DNA of 64,000 nt, from assembly GCA_017405875.1 (NCBI GenBank), contig JAFQZM010000017.1, positions 1 to 64,000 of the forward strand, read 5' to 3'. Below are positions 1 through 8,285 of the stretch, in pieces (positions within the stretch are counted from its first letter, which is position 1; each line of letters opens with the position of its first letter). The notes beneath the pieces are model-generated. The model was not told the origin of the DNA, made no database searches, and saw only the letters and a program-made list of their open reading frames with translations. Both the position numbers and the translations under genes were made by a program. This DNA comes from a bacterium (GTDB taxonomy: Bacteria > UBP6 > UBA1177).

Positions 1-1
1 A

Positions 2-244
2 CTTCAGGATGTCTATACTTTCGACGGATATACCTATCTTTATGATGAAAACACTATCTGGATTTCAACGAGCAGCGATGTTCCTGCTATTTGCGGAAAC
101 GGCATAGTCGAAGGCGATGAAGTCTGCGACGGAGGTCAGATTGACTGCGAAGAGTTGGATTCAAATTATGTCAGCGGAACTGCTACCTGCAACTCAACAT
201 GTGACGGCTACAATACAAATAATTGCTCCGATGACGGGTGGTAA
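2..244 (+). CDS. C-terminal end of a Cys-rich surface protein (5' truncated by window)
   Basis: Only the last 80 residues are present and the start lies outside the window. The frame ends with TAA at 242-244. It contains the motif CGNGIVEGDEVCDGG followed by spaced cysteines (CEELD, CNSTC, NNC), the signature of DUF4215-type or Myxococcus Cys-rich repeats that form small disulphide-bonded modules in secreted or surface proteins. The same module occurs in the subtilase at 48423-50507. The gene converges on the minus-strand membrane protein whose stop codon begins at the next base. The function of the whole protein cannot be told from this fragment. The family call is fairly secure from the CGNG..E.CDGG pattern. 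Confidence 0.75.
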   Translation, partial: LQDVYTFDGYTYLYDENTIWISTSSDVPAICGNGIVEGDEVCDGGQIDCEELDSNYVSGTATCNSTCDGYNTNNCSDDGW

Positions 245-2443
245 TCAATCCAGTTTTCTCGGCACGAAATCGAAGTAATCAATCATGAAATAGTTGTGTC
301 GGCTGACAAGTTCGCGCGGAACGATTCTGAAGTCGTGCATTCCTTTGTCAAGGCGGGTATAGAGTGAAATGCTGTTCATTTTTTTCTCGTCGGCATGGAA
401 ATCGAGTGCCGCCGCTTTTTTGCCGTCGATAAGAAGGTCGAAATTTCCCATTTCCTTTCCCTGCAGACCGTAAACTCTTATCTCGTAACTGCCGCCCTTG
501 TTCACTTTCTGTTTGAAATCGTAATACTGGTCGGTACTTGCAAACCTGCAAAACCACAAAAACTGGTATTTGACAAGGTATTGGTAAGGGGGTTCCATAT
601 CCAAATATGAATCAAGATACGACATCTCGGGAAATGCCTGGCAGAAATCGGGGTTTCCTGTCAGAGGGAAAGATTTGTTCTCGAGATCGACATGAATCTC
701 TCCCGTGTCTTTCGGTGCAAAAATTTCTTTGATTTCAGGCGGTTCGGTGTTGTTCAACATTTCCTTGAAGCGTGCCCAGTAATATTTTTTTCCGGGATAT
801 TCGAACATTATCCGCCGGTTCTGTTTTTCTCCCAAATCGCGGACATAAATGATTTTGTTGTTTTCAGGATGGCTGTGATCCATCAGCGCGTAACCTGACC
901 CGTACATCGTAAAAGGAGCCACAAAAACGACTCCTTCCTTAATTCCGGCGTCATCAAGAGATTTTTTAAGATCTGCGCTGACATTCCAGAAACCTTTATC
1001 GTAGCTTCCTTTCAAAGCGGGAAGCGCAAAGAACACCTGATATAAAAAGGCTGCGGAAAGCAGTGAAAATGTCAATGTTTTAGCGATCTTATTCAATTTC
1101 GGCCTTTTGAATGCACCCTCTGTTATCCGGCAGAAAGCATAGGCGAGGATGACAATGAGAAAGAATGAAGTTTCATACAGATAGCGCGGTCCGAAAGCGT
1201 TTCCGTGGTAATAAAAGAAAAAATATCCCGCCAGGTTTACGAAAAATAAGGAGAAGAGGAAAAGCAGCTTGTTGAAGTCTTTCCGGTTTTTTGCAAAAAC
1301 GAATGCAAGCGGCAAAAGAATCAGTACCGTCGGATGCAGAAAAAGATTCATGATCAGCGACGAAAGTCTGTGATTCGAGACAAGAAGCGCGTGGGAGAAA
1401 GTAAGTCCTTCCGGCGGCAGTTCTATACCGTTAGAGTACGAGCAGCCCGTCCCCAGACCGAATCTGTGGCAGAATTTGCGCGGCTCGCTGTAGTTGAAGA
1501 ATATATCCTGTTTGAAAAGCAGCGGATCTCCCGTGTAAATCGAGTTGTAATAAAGGAGAAAAACGAGAAACGGAGCAAAAAAAGCAAGAGACATCAGACC
1601 TTTGTCAAGCGCGTCGGCAAAAAGACGCAGTTCCCGCTTTTTTAGAAGAACGATCAGGTAATGCGCGATCAGCGGGATACCTACAAAAAGAGTGTTCTGA
1701 GGGCGCGTCAAAGCCAGCCACCCCAATGAAATACCCAATATTATTGGATACTTGTGTGATTTCTGGTCAACCATGTGAATGTATGCCCAGACTGCCAGCA
1801 AAGTCATAGTCATGCAGAAGGGGTGAGCCATCCATGTTCCGCCCATAACGATGAAAAAAGTCGAAAAAAGCATAAAGAACATCGAAATTACGGCGATTTT
1901 TCTGTCAAACAGTTTTTCTGTGATTTTACCTGTCAGAAAAACATTCAGCGCAGTAAGAAGCGGATTGGCGAGAACGGGGATTCCCAGAATAACGAAAGGA
2001 ACCAGAAAGAACGAAAATCCCGGCAGAAAGATCGAATAAAGCTTTTCTCCGTCAGGAATCATATAGGCATACTGAAAAAATTCGTAGTGTTCCGGCATTT
2101 TGCCGTGAAGTCTTCCGACTGCGAAATTTTCCGCCATGACTAGGTAATTTATGCTGTCCTGAACATGCGGCATCCCTTGAAAAAAGAGAAATGCGATGGT
2201 CAGTGAAATAAGAAAAGCCGCCGCCGGAAGAATGAAAAAGGGCGATTTGCCGAAATTCAGATTTATGTTCGAAAAGTCGTATTTGAGGGAGATGGCATAG
2301 AAAAGCATCAGAAAAGAGATCAGAAGAATGTGAAATACCGGAAATGAGACAGTTAGCGGCAGAAAAAAGTTTCCGAATGTCGCCCAACAGAAAAATGTTA
2401 GAAAAACAGCCAGTGAAATCAAAGAGTTAACTATTATATTCAT
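245..2443 (-). CDS. GT-C type polytopic membrane glycosyltransferase-like protein, copy 1
   Basis: A 732-residue membrane protein with roughly a dozen hydrophobic segments in residues 1-480, then a soluble C-terminal region of about 240 residues that looks like a beta-sandwich. The fold resembles PMT/ArnT (GT39-like) enzymes, which move sugars from polyprenyl-phosphate carriers at the outer face of the inner membrane. In these families an acidic pair in the first extracytoplasmic loop is catalytic. Here the loop reads GMPHVQDSINY (about residues 90-100), so one Asp is kept but the following Glu is Ser. The upstream neighbour (2440-4629) is a paralogue with PDE at this site, sharing the loops RPQN and GxRYxYE. 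The two genes overlap by four bases (ATGA), suggesting translational coupling. Acceptor and sugar are unknown. It could be an inactive or altered-specificity copy. Confidence 0.7.
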   Translation of the reverse strand: MNIIVNSLISLAVFLTFFCWATFGNFFLPLTVSFPVFHILLISFLMLFYAISLKYDFSNINLNFGKSPFFILPAAAFLISLTIAFLFFQGMPHVQDSINYLVMAENFAVGRLHGKMPEHYEFFQYAYMIPDGEKLYSIFLPGFSFFLVPFVILGIPVLANPLLTALNVFLTGKITEKLFDRKIAVISMFFMLFSTFFIVMGGTWMAHPFCMTMTLLAVWAYIHMVDQKSHKYPIILGISLGWLALTRPQNTLFVGIPLIAHYLIVLLKKRELRLFADALDKGLMSLAFFAPFLVFLLYYNSIYTGDPLLFKQDIFFNYSEPRKFCHRFGLGTGCSYSNGIELPPEGLTFSHALLVSNHRLSSLIMNLFLHPTVLILLPLAFVFAKNRKDFNKLLFLFSLFFVNLAGYFFFYYHGNAFGPRYLYETSFFLIVILAYAFCRITEGAFKRPKLNKIAKTLTFSLLSAAFLYQVFFALPALKGSYDKGFWNVSADLKKSLDDAGIKEGVVFVAPFTMYGSGYALMDHSHPENNKIIYVRDLGEKQNRRIMFEYPGKKYYWARFKEMLNNTEPPEIKEIFAPKDTGEIHVDLENKSFPLTGNPDFCQAFPEMSYLDSYLDMEPPYQYLVKYQFLWFCRFASTDQYYDFKQKVNKGGSYEIRVYGLQGKEMGNFDLLIDGKKAAALDFHADEKKMNSISLYTRLDKGMHDFRIVPRELVSRHNYFMIDYFDFVPRKLD

Positions 2444-4629
2444 TGCAAAGCCTCAATTTTCTCAGAAGGAAAAAATTCAAATTTGTCAATTATAAAATAG
2501 TGCGGTTTGCCGTTAAGATCAGGGGACAGCTTTATGAAGTTCATCCCTTTTTTGAAAAAAGCATCAAATTCAACGCTGTCAAGAAGACTCTCCTGCGAGT
2601 AAAAATCTATTTTTTTAGTGAAATTTCCGCTTTCAAAATAAAAATTCCCGCTTTCTGGAGTTGCTGCGAAAGTTATTTTTACCTTGTAATTTCCCTCTTT
2701 CTCGAAATTCTGCCCGAATGTGTAGAATTGTGTTTTTTCCGTAAAACGGCAGAAGAAGAAAACACGCTTCGAAATCATATCTTCCGGCAATGTAAAGCCC
2801 GAATATTTATTAACAAAAGCCGGATATTGCGGGTATTTGTTGCAGTAGTCGGGAGCGCCGTCGACCGGGTTGTTCTTGTATTCGGCCTCGGCAGTTATCC
2901 ATGAAATTGAAGGATCGCGGTGTATTTCAAAAATTTCGGGCTTTTTTTCTCCGTTGGCACTGAACAGAGCGGTGTAAAACTTCCTTCCTTTGTAGTAATC
3001 CATCAGATTCTGGTTTGACGCATAATCCAAAGCATGAACGAAAATCAGCTTGTTTTCATCGATTTTGTGCAGGTTCATACGCACTGCGCCGTCGGCATAA
3101 AAAGTGTCGGGATGGATAAAAACCACCCCTTCATCGATATTTTTTTCCTTCAACGCTTCGGAAAGCAGTTTATCCCCGATCCAGAAACTTTTTGAATAGT
3201 AGGAATTTTTTATCGGCAACATACAGAAAGTCTGAAAAATCAGCGATGAAGCGATAAACGCCGGAACGAAAACGGCATTTTTGAAAAACGGTTTTGAAAA
3301 TATTTTTTCCGATTTTCTGACTGCGGCCAGAATTCCTTCGGCAATCAGCGGAAAAAGAAAAAACATGCATTCGTAGTAATATCTCGAACCATAACCGTAA
3401 TCTGAATCTATATAGTAATAAAAAAAGTAAACGACGAAAAAAATAAGATAACCTGTCAGAAGTATTAAATTTTTCTTGAGTTTCAGCTTCTCTTCGGCAA
3501 GCAGGAAGGCGAGTATGAGAAAAAGCATCATAAGCGGACTGAAAATAAAATCCGAGACAAAATAATACAGTCTTTTAGAGGTGATTTCGAAGGCAAGCGG
3601 AAAAGTGAGGCCGTTTTCGGGCATTTCGTAGGGAGTTCCGAATCTGCACCCTTTTCCGAGTCCGAGTCCCATGCAGTCGTCCTCAGGTTCTGAAATATTC
3701 CAGTGTTTTACATATTTGAACTCTGTGATTTTTCCGCTTATCGCATAGTTCGAGTAAACAAAAAGAAGAAAAAAGATAAAAATCACGCCGCCCATAACGG
3801 GAATGATTTTAAAAAAAGACTTTTTATCAATAAAAACAAAGAGATAGAACAGAATGAAAATGAGCATGAAAAGGGCGTTCTGCGGTCGGATAAACATCAG
3901 AAACGAGATAAAAAGAGCCGAAACCGCGGCAAATGCCGCTCTTTTCGTTCCGCAGTTTTTGACAGAAAGCACGGCGAAGTAAAAAGCTCCGAGAGTGCAT
4001 ACCGCGCAGAACGAGTGAGCCATTAAAGTTCCGCCCATAAGAGCGGTGTAGAGCGATAGCGCTGCAAGTGCCATAGTTATAAAAGCGACACTTTTTCCGT
4101 AAAACTCATCAGCGATTTTTCCGATAAAGAAGACTGAGGCGGCATTAAGCAGCGGATTGCACAGAAAAGGCACTTTAAGAAAAACAAACGGTGCTAAAAA
4201 AATCGAGAAACCAATTTGGTAGATTGAATAAGTCCCTGAAATTGCAGGATTTGTATATAAAAAGTGAAAAAACTCATAGTGCGGATGAAGCGGCGTCGTG
4301 ATTTTTCCGTCAAGGATCGCCTCTGCAAGATATTTGTAGTTCATTTCGTCAGGTACATGTGGAAGACCGCGGAAAATAAAGACGGAAACAGCAAGAGAAA
4401 AAAGAAATGCTAAAGCCGGAAAAATATAAAATTTGTAAGGCTCGGTTTTATTTACTGCAGCTTTAAGTTTTTCTGCCGGAACGAACGCTAAAACAAGTGA
4501 AGAAAAAAGAAAAAGTACCGCCATTACGGGGAGATGAAAGAGAAAAAGAGCGCCGAAATTACCGGTAAAAGCCCAGACGAAAAAAATCAGAAAAAGAACT
4601 GCGGCAATAAAAAATCTGACTTTTTTCAA
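2440..4629 (-). CDS. GT-C type polytopic membrane glycosyltransferase-like protein, copy 2
   Basis: A 729-residue paralogue of the downstream protein with the same layout: an N-terminal membrane segment, an extracytoplasmic loop RGLPHVPDEMNY (about residues 88-99) with the acidic DE pair typical of GT-C transferases, more membrane helices to about residue 470, then a soluble Phe/Tyr-rich C-terminal domain. Shared landmarks with copy 1 include MGGT.MAH, RPQNALF and GSRYYYE. It likely transfers a lipid-linked sugar onto a glycolipid or protein outside the inner membrane. The family is inferred from topology and the DE motif, so the substrate cannot be assigned. Its stop overlaps the start of copy 1 by four bases, and the NtrC-like regulator lies 13 bases upstream, so all four genes from the transporter onward may be co-transcribed. 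Confidence 0.72.
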   Translation of the reverse strand: MKKVRFFIAAVLFLIFFVWAFTGNFGALFLFHLPVMAVLFLFSSLVLAFVPAEKLKAAVNKTEPYKFYIFPALAFLFSLAVSVFIFRGLPHVPDEMNYKYLAEAILDGKITTPLHPHYEFFHFLYTNPAISGTYSIYQIGFSIFLAPFVFLKVPFLCNPLLNAASVFFIGKIADEFYGKSVAFITMALAALSLYTALMGGTLMAHSFCAVCTLGAFYFAVLSVKNCGTKRAAFAAVSALFISFLMFIRPQNALFMLIFILFYLFVFIDKKSFFKIIPVMGGVIFIFFLLFVYSNYAISGKITEFKYVKHWNISEPEDDCMGLGLGKGCRFGTPYEMPENGLTFPLAFEITSKRLYYFVSDFIFSPLMMLFLILAFLLAEEKLKLKKNLILLTGYLIFFVVYFFYYYIDSDYGYGSRYYYECMFFLFPLIAEGILAAVRKSEKIFSKPFFKNAVFVPAFIASSLIFQTFCMLPIKNSYYSKSFWIGDKLLSEALKEKNIDEGVVFIHPDTFYADGAVRMNLHKIDENKLIFVHALDYASNQNLMDYYKGRKFYTALFSANGEKKPEIFEIHRDPSISWITAEAEYKNNPVDGAPDYCNKYPQYPAFVNKYSGFTLPEDMISKRVFFFCRFTEKTQFYTFGQNFEKEGNYKVKITFAATPESGNFYFESGNFTKKIDFYSQESLLDSVEFDAFFKKGMNFIKLSPDLNGKPHYFIIDKFEFFPSEKIEALQ

Positions 4630-4642
4630 ACTGCACCTAAAG

Positions 4643-6001
4643 TTAAAATTCGTCGTCTTTTGAAAGTCTGCGGTAGAGTGTCCGCTCGGAACGACCTAAA
4701 AGTTTGGAGGCAAGATGTTTGTCGCCCTTCGTGAATTTGAGTGTCGCGTCAAGCATCTCTTTTTCGATTTCGTCAAGAGTCTTTTCTCCGACACGGAATG
4801 AAAGAACCGTTTCGCCGCTTTCCGACTGAGCTTCACTGCGGCTGCTCGAGCCTGACGGAAGCCCCGAACCTGTCAGAACAAAGCGGCTGACGTAGCTTTT
4901 GAGTTCACGGACGTTGCCTTTCCACTCCTGTTTGACAAGCTCTTTTATCATTTCGTGATCGGGATAAACGACCTCTTTCGCAAATTCGAGAGAAGCCTTT
5001 TCGACAAAATGCTGGACAAGCAGGGGAATATCCTCTTTGCGCTCTCTCAAAGGCGGTATGTGAAGGATGAAAGTGCTCAGTCTGTAGTAGAGATCCTTTC
5101 TGAAATTTCCTTTTTCAGCCTCTTTTTCGAGATTTTTGTTTGTTGCGGCGATTATCCTGACGTTTGCATGGAGCGGAGTCGAACTTCCGACCGGAAGATA
5201 CTCTCTCGACTCGAGGAAACGGAGAAGTTTCGTCTGCAGACTCGGAGGCATATCGCCTATTTCATCGATGAAAAGCGTTCCTCCCTCTGCCGCTCCGACA
5301 TATCCTGGCGAGTTTTTGTCTGCGCCAGTAAAAGCCCCTTTTTTGTAACCGAAAAGTTCCGATTCCATCAGCGATTCGTTGACCGCGGCGGCGTTGAAAG
5401 CCATGAACGGGCCGCCTGAACGCTTGCTTTCGCGCAGAACGAAGCGGGCTACGAGCTCTTTTCCAGTTCCGCTTTCGCCCGTGACGAGAACTGTCTCATC
5501 CGTTTTAGCGATTTCAGATGCGTTTTTCAGAAGCCGCTCCATCGCCTCACTCTGATAGACTATCCGGTATTTATCGGCCGAAATATCAAGGTTTTCCTTT
5601 TTCAGACGGACATTTTCCTTCATAATATTGCCGACTTCTATAGCCTTGTTCATCTGCTCGAGCAGGACCTTCATGTCGACAGGCTTTGTAAGAAAAGTGT
5701 ATGCGCCGTTCTGCATCGCCCTGACCGCGGTCTCGACCTTGCCGAAAGCGGTTATCATGATTATCGGGATGTGAGTTCCCAAATCCTTCACCGCCTCGAT
5801 TATGTCGAAACCGTCAAACCCGCCGGGAAGAAAAAGGTCTGTAACGATAACCGAAAGTTCATGCTCCAGCTCCTTGATGATCTTGAGACCGGCAGTAGCG
5901 TCAGCTGCAGTCATCACAGTGTAGCCCGAATTGCCGAGCAGAAACTTCATCGACTGAAGTATCGATTCCTCGTCGTCTATGACAAGAACAATTCTATTCA
6001 T
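4643..6001 (-). CDS. NtrC-family sigma-54-dependent response regulator
   Basis: A 452-residue protein with the complete three-domain NtrC layout. The receiver domain (about 3-120) has the acidic pocket DDEE (residues 9-12), phospho-acceptor Asp55 in VIVTDLFLPG and Lys106 in FLTKP. The AAA+ domain has Walker A GESGTGK (175-181), the sigma-54 contact loop GAFTGA (222-227) and Walker B TLFIDEIGD (about 242-250). A Fis-type helix-turn-helix ends the protein (about 410-452, HLASKLLGRSERTLYRRL). It should activate sigma-54 promoters when phosphorylated. No kinase is adjacent. Its start codon abuts the stop of the upstream transporter gene. The only other two-component gene in the window is the lone kinase at 39254, a possible but unproven partner. 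Confidence 0.95.
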   Translation of the reverse strand: MNRIVLVIDDEESILQSMKFLLGNSGYTVMTAADATAGLKIIKELEHELSVIVTDLFLPGGFDGFDIIEAVKDLGTHIPIIMITAFGKVETAVRAMQNGAYTFLTKPVDMKVLLEQMNKAIEVGNIMKENVRLKKENLDISADKYRIVYQSEAMERLLKNASEIAKTDETVLVTGESGTGKELVARFVLRESKRSGGPFMAFNAAAVNESLMESELFGYKKGAFTGADKNSPGYVGAAEGGTLFIDEIGDMPPSLQTKLLRFLESREYLPVGSSTPLHANVRIIAATNKNLEKEAEKGNFRKDLYYRLSTFILHIPPLRERKEDIPLLVQHFVEKASLEFAKEVVYPDHEMIKELVKQEWKGNVRELKSYVSRFVLTGSGLPSGSSSRSEAQSESGETVLSFRVGEKTLDEIEKEMLDATLKFTKGDKHLASKLLGRSERTLYRRLSKDDEF

Positions 6002-7597
6002 TTACGCTTCTTTTATGTGTTTCTTGAAGAAAGGTCTCAAAATCAAAAGTCCGAGCGGAGTGATAAGCGCCATTCCGCCGATTATTACCCATACCATGTG
6101 GTGATTCGGATAAGTCGAAGCGATTTTTCCTGCTTCGTCAAGCGGAACGTATGAACTTACGAGCCAGCCTGAAAGCGGAGCAACGAAGAATTTCGCGAAG
6201 AAGAAGGGAAGGACTGAAAGAGAAATGTAGGTTCCTTCTTTTCCTTTCGGTGCGATTTCAGCAGTGAACTGCATAAGTCTCGGTGACCAGATCGATTCGC
6301 CGATCGTGAAGATAATGAAGAAGAAAATCAGCGACCAGTACTGCATTGAAAGCGGATTGGCAGCGAAGAAATCCTGAAGCGCGTTCATGTCAGGAGCGAT
6401 TCCGAGCCATTTGATGAAGATGATTTCGCTCAGAACGGAATCGTTGAGGAAAGAGAACATTGTGCCCGGAAGAACTGCGATAAAGCAGCTCGCAGCCGAA
6501 ACGAGCGAACCGATGACAAGCATTTTGTAAGATTTCGTCTTTCTCGTGAAAGCTGCTACGAGCGGAGTGAGGTAAATAATCAGAACGGGGTTCAGAACGC
6601 CGTAGATAGATCCGATCTTCGCGCCTTCGCCCAAAACTCTGATTCCGTATTTCGGGAAAGTGTAGTGAAGGTGGAAGAATACGAAACGGACGAAAAGGGT
6701 TATCGTCAGAATGCCGATGAAGATCCAGAAGTAGTTTTCCTTTACGGCACCGCCGATCTTTTTACCCATTGAAACCGCAGCGCCTTTGACAGCCTGAAGA
6801 CCGCTTCCGTGCTGTTCGACCGGTTTTTTGACGATTTTGGAAGTGGTTTTGCCCGATTCATCGGTTTCTTCGACGACTTCGATACCGTCACGGATGAACA
6901 TGATTACAAGCGCGCCGACAATCGTAAGTCCTACAGCGATGAGGAAGAGCATCTGATAACTTGAAAGATGAATTCCTGCGAGGTCTATGCCAGCGTTTTC
7001 ATTGATGATTTTACCGGCAGCATCTCTCTCTGCAAAAGTATCTCTGACAAAGTCGATGAGCCAGCCGCCGACAGCGTAAGCTGCATTCATGATGACGTAG
7101 AAAAGACCGAAGCCTAAAGCTGCGCCCTCTTTAGTCGTATATCTTTTGATCGAAACCGAGATAACGGGTGAAACAAGTGCGAAACCGAGTGCGAACGGGA
7201 TGAAACCGACGATGAAAACGATAACCGGATTGGTAATGAAAGTCATCGCCAGACGTGAAAGGAAAAGAAATATTACGCTTAAGAACATAACTTTTCTTAC
7301 GCCGATCGTGTCAACCAAAGCACCTGCGACCATACCGATGCATGAAAGCAGGATCGACCATATCATGATGACGTTTCCCGCCATCTGGTCGCTTAAACCG
7401 CAGTCAGCCGAAAGCCAGAGCGTAAGCACCGGGTTCATTGCGGCATAAGCGATATACTGAATTACCATGTATCCGAAAAGGATCCACATGTCACGCGGCG
7501 ATTCATGAAGATCTTTGACGTATTTCCAAACGATTACTCCGGCAGCAACGACACCGGCAACAAGAAGCGCGACAGCTAAAATAGAAGCAGCGTTCAT
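6002..7597 (-). CDS. Major facilitator superfamily transporter
   Basis: A 531-residue integral membrane protein. An extra N-terminal helix (about 5-25) precedes a typical MFS half with YMVIQYIAYAAMNPVLTLWL and the loop DTIGVRKVMFLS. A charged cytoplasmic loop (about 235-275, rich in Glu and Lys) separates the halves. The region around GESIWSPRLMQFTAEIAPKG resembles the peptide-transporter-like or PAT-like branch, but I cannot name the substrate. The start is supported by ACGGAGG seven bases before ATG at 7597. The next gene, an NtrC-type regulator, starts immediately after its stop, so the two are almost certainly co-transcribed. That regulator may respond to the transported compound or control other loci. 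Confidence 0.85.
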   Translation of the reverse strand: MNAASILAVALLVAGVVAAGVIVWKYVKDLHESPRDMWILFGYMVIQYIAYAAMNPVLTLWLSADCGLSDQMAGNVIMIWSILLSCIGMVAGALVDTIGVRKVMFLSVIFLFLSRLAMTFITNPVIVFIVGFIPFALGFALVSPVISVSIKRYTTKEGAALGFGLFYVIMNAAYAVGGWLIDFVRDTFAERDAAGKIINENAGIDLAGIHLSSYQMLFLIAVGLTIVGALVIMFIRDGIEVVEETDESGKTTSKIVKKPVEQHGSGLQAVKGAAVSMGKKIGGAVKENYFWIFIGILTITLFVRFVFFHLHYTFPKYGIRVLGEGAKIGSIYGVLNPVLIIYLTPLVAAFTRKTKSYKMLVIGSLVSAASCFIAVLPGTMFSFLNDSVLSEIIFIKWLGIAPDMNALQDFFAANPLSMQYWSLIFFFIIFTIGESIWSPRLMQFTAEIAPKGKEGTYISLSVLPFFFAKFFVAPLSGWLVSSYVPLDEAGKIASTYPNHHMVWVIIGGMALITPLGLLILRPFFKKHIKEA

Positions 7598-7625
7598 AAA
7601 AAAACCTCCGTAAAATATTCAAAAA

Positions 7626-8165
7626 TTAGTGATGATGTCCGCAGCCGCAACCGCAATCGTGATCGCCGCAGTCGTGGTCGTCACAGTCGTCTCCGCACTC
7701 TTCACAGCCGCAACCGCAGTGATGATGAGGAATTTCAACGCCGGTAGCTACGAGTTCCATTTCAAAAGTAAGCTCTTTTCCGGCAAGCGGATGGTTTGCA
7801 TCAAGAGAAACGGTGTCGCCTTCGATTTTTGAAATCACTACCGGAATAACTTCGCCGTGTTCGCTCTGCATCTGGAAGATAGCTCCTACATGAATGTCTG
7901 CGTCTTTCGGGAATTCCCCTTTGCCGACTTCGAAAACATAGCGCTCGTCTCTTTCGCCGTAAGCCTGTTCCGGCGGGATGACTATCGTTTTTTTGTCGCC
8001 GATTTCCATGCCGATAACGCCGTCTTCAAAACCGGGGATGACCATTCCGCCGCCGACTTCGAACTTTATCGGTTCGCCGTTTTCGTAGGAATTGTCGAAT
8101 TCGCTTCCGTCTTTCAAGCGTCCGATGTAGTGGATCGCCACTTTGTCACCTTTCTGAACTGCCAT
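7626..8165 (-). CDS. slyD: SlyD-like FKBP-type peptidyl-prolyl isomerase with metal-binding tail
   Basis: A 179-residue protein beginning MAVQKGDKVAIHYIGRL. An ATG at 8165 preceded by GGAGG is preferred over a start nine codons upstream. Residues 1-140 carry the FKBP core (IHYIGRLKDG, FEVGGGMVIPGFEDGVIGM) and the inserted chaperone flap VGAIFQMQSEHGE typical of SlyD. The last ~35 residues are rich in His and Cys (HHHCGCGCEEC, then DHDCGCGCGHHH), comparable to the nickel- and zinc-binding tail of SlyD. Known family roles are proline isomerisation, chaperoning and metal delivery to hydrogenase or urease. It is downstream of a run containing the metal-rich ZnuA-like lipoprotein and Mrp, so metal handling is a plausible shared theme. 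Confidence 0.93.
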   Translation of the reverse strand: MAVQKGDKVAIHYIGRLKDGSEFDNSYENGEPIKFEVGGGMVIPGFEDGVIGMEIGDKKTIVIPPEQAYGERDERYVFEVGKGEFPKDADIHVGAIFQMQSEHGEVIPVVISKIEGDTVSLDANHPLAGKELTFEMELVATGVEIPHHHCGCGCEECGDDCDDHDCGDHDCGCGCGHHH

Positions 8166-8285
8166 TTTTTTCCTCCAAAAATATTTAATCAAATCGAGAT
8201 TTCATCTCAAAATCGCAATATTTTAAGGATTTATGAAAAAAGTGCAAAGAATTTGGGCAATAAAAAGGGGAAAACGGTTATTTTT

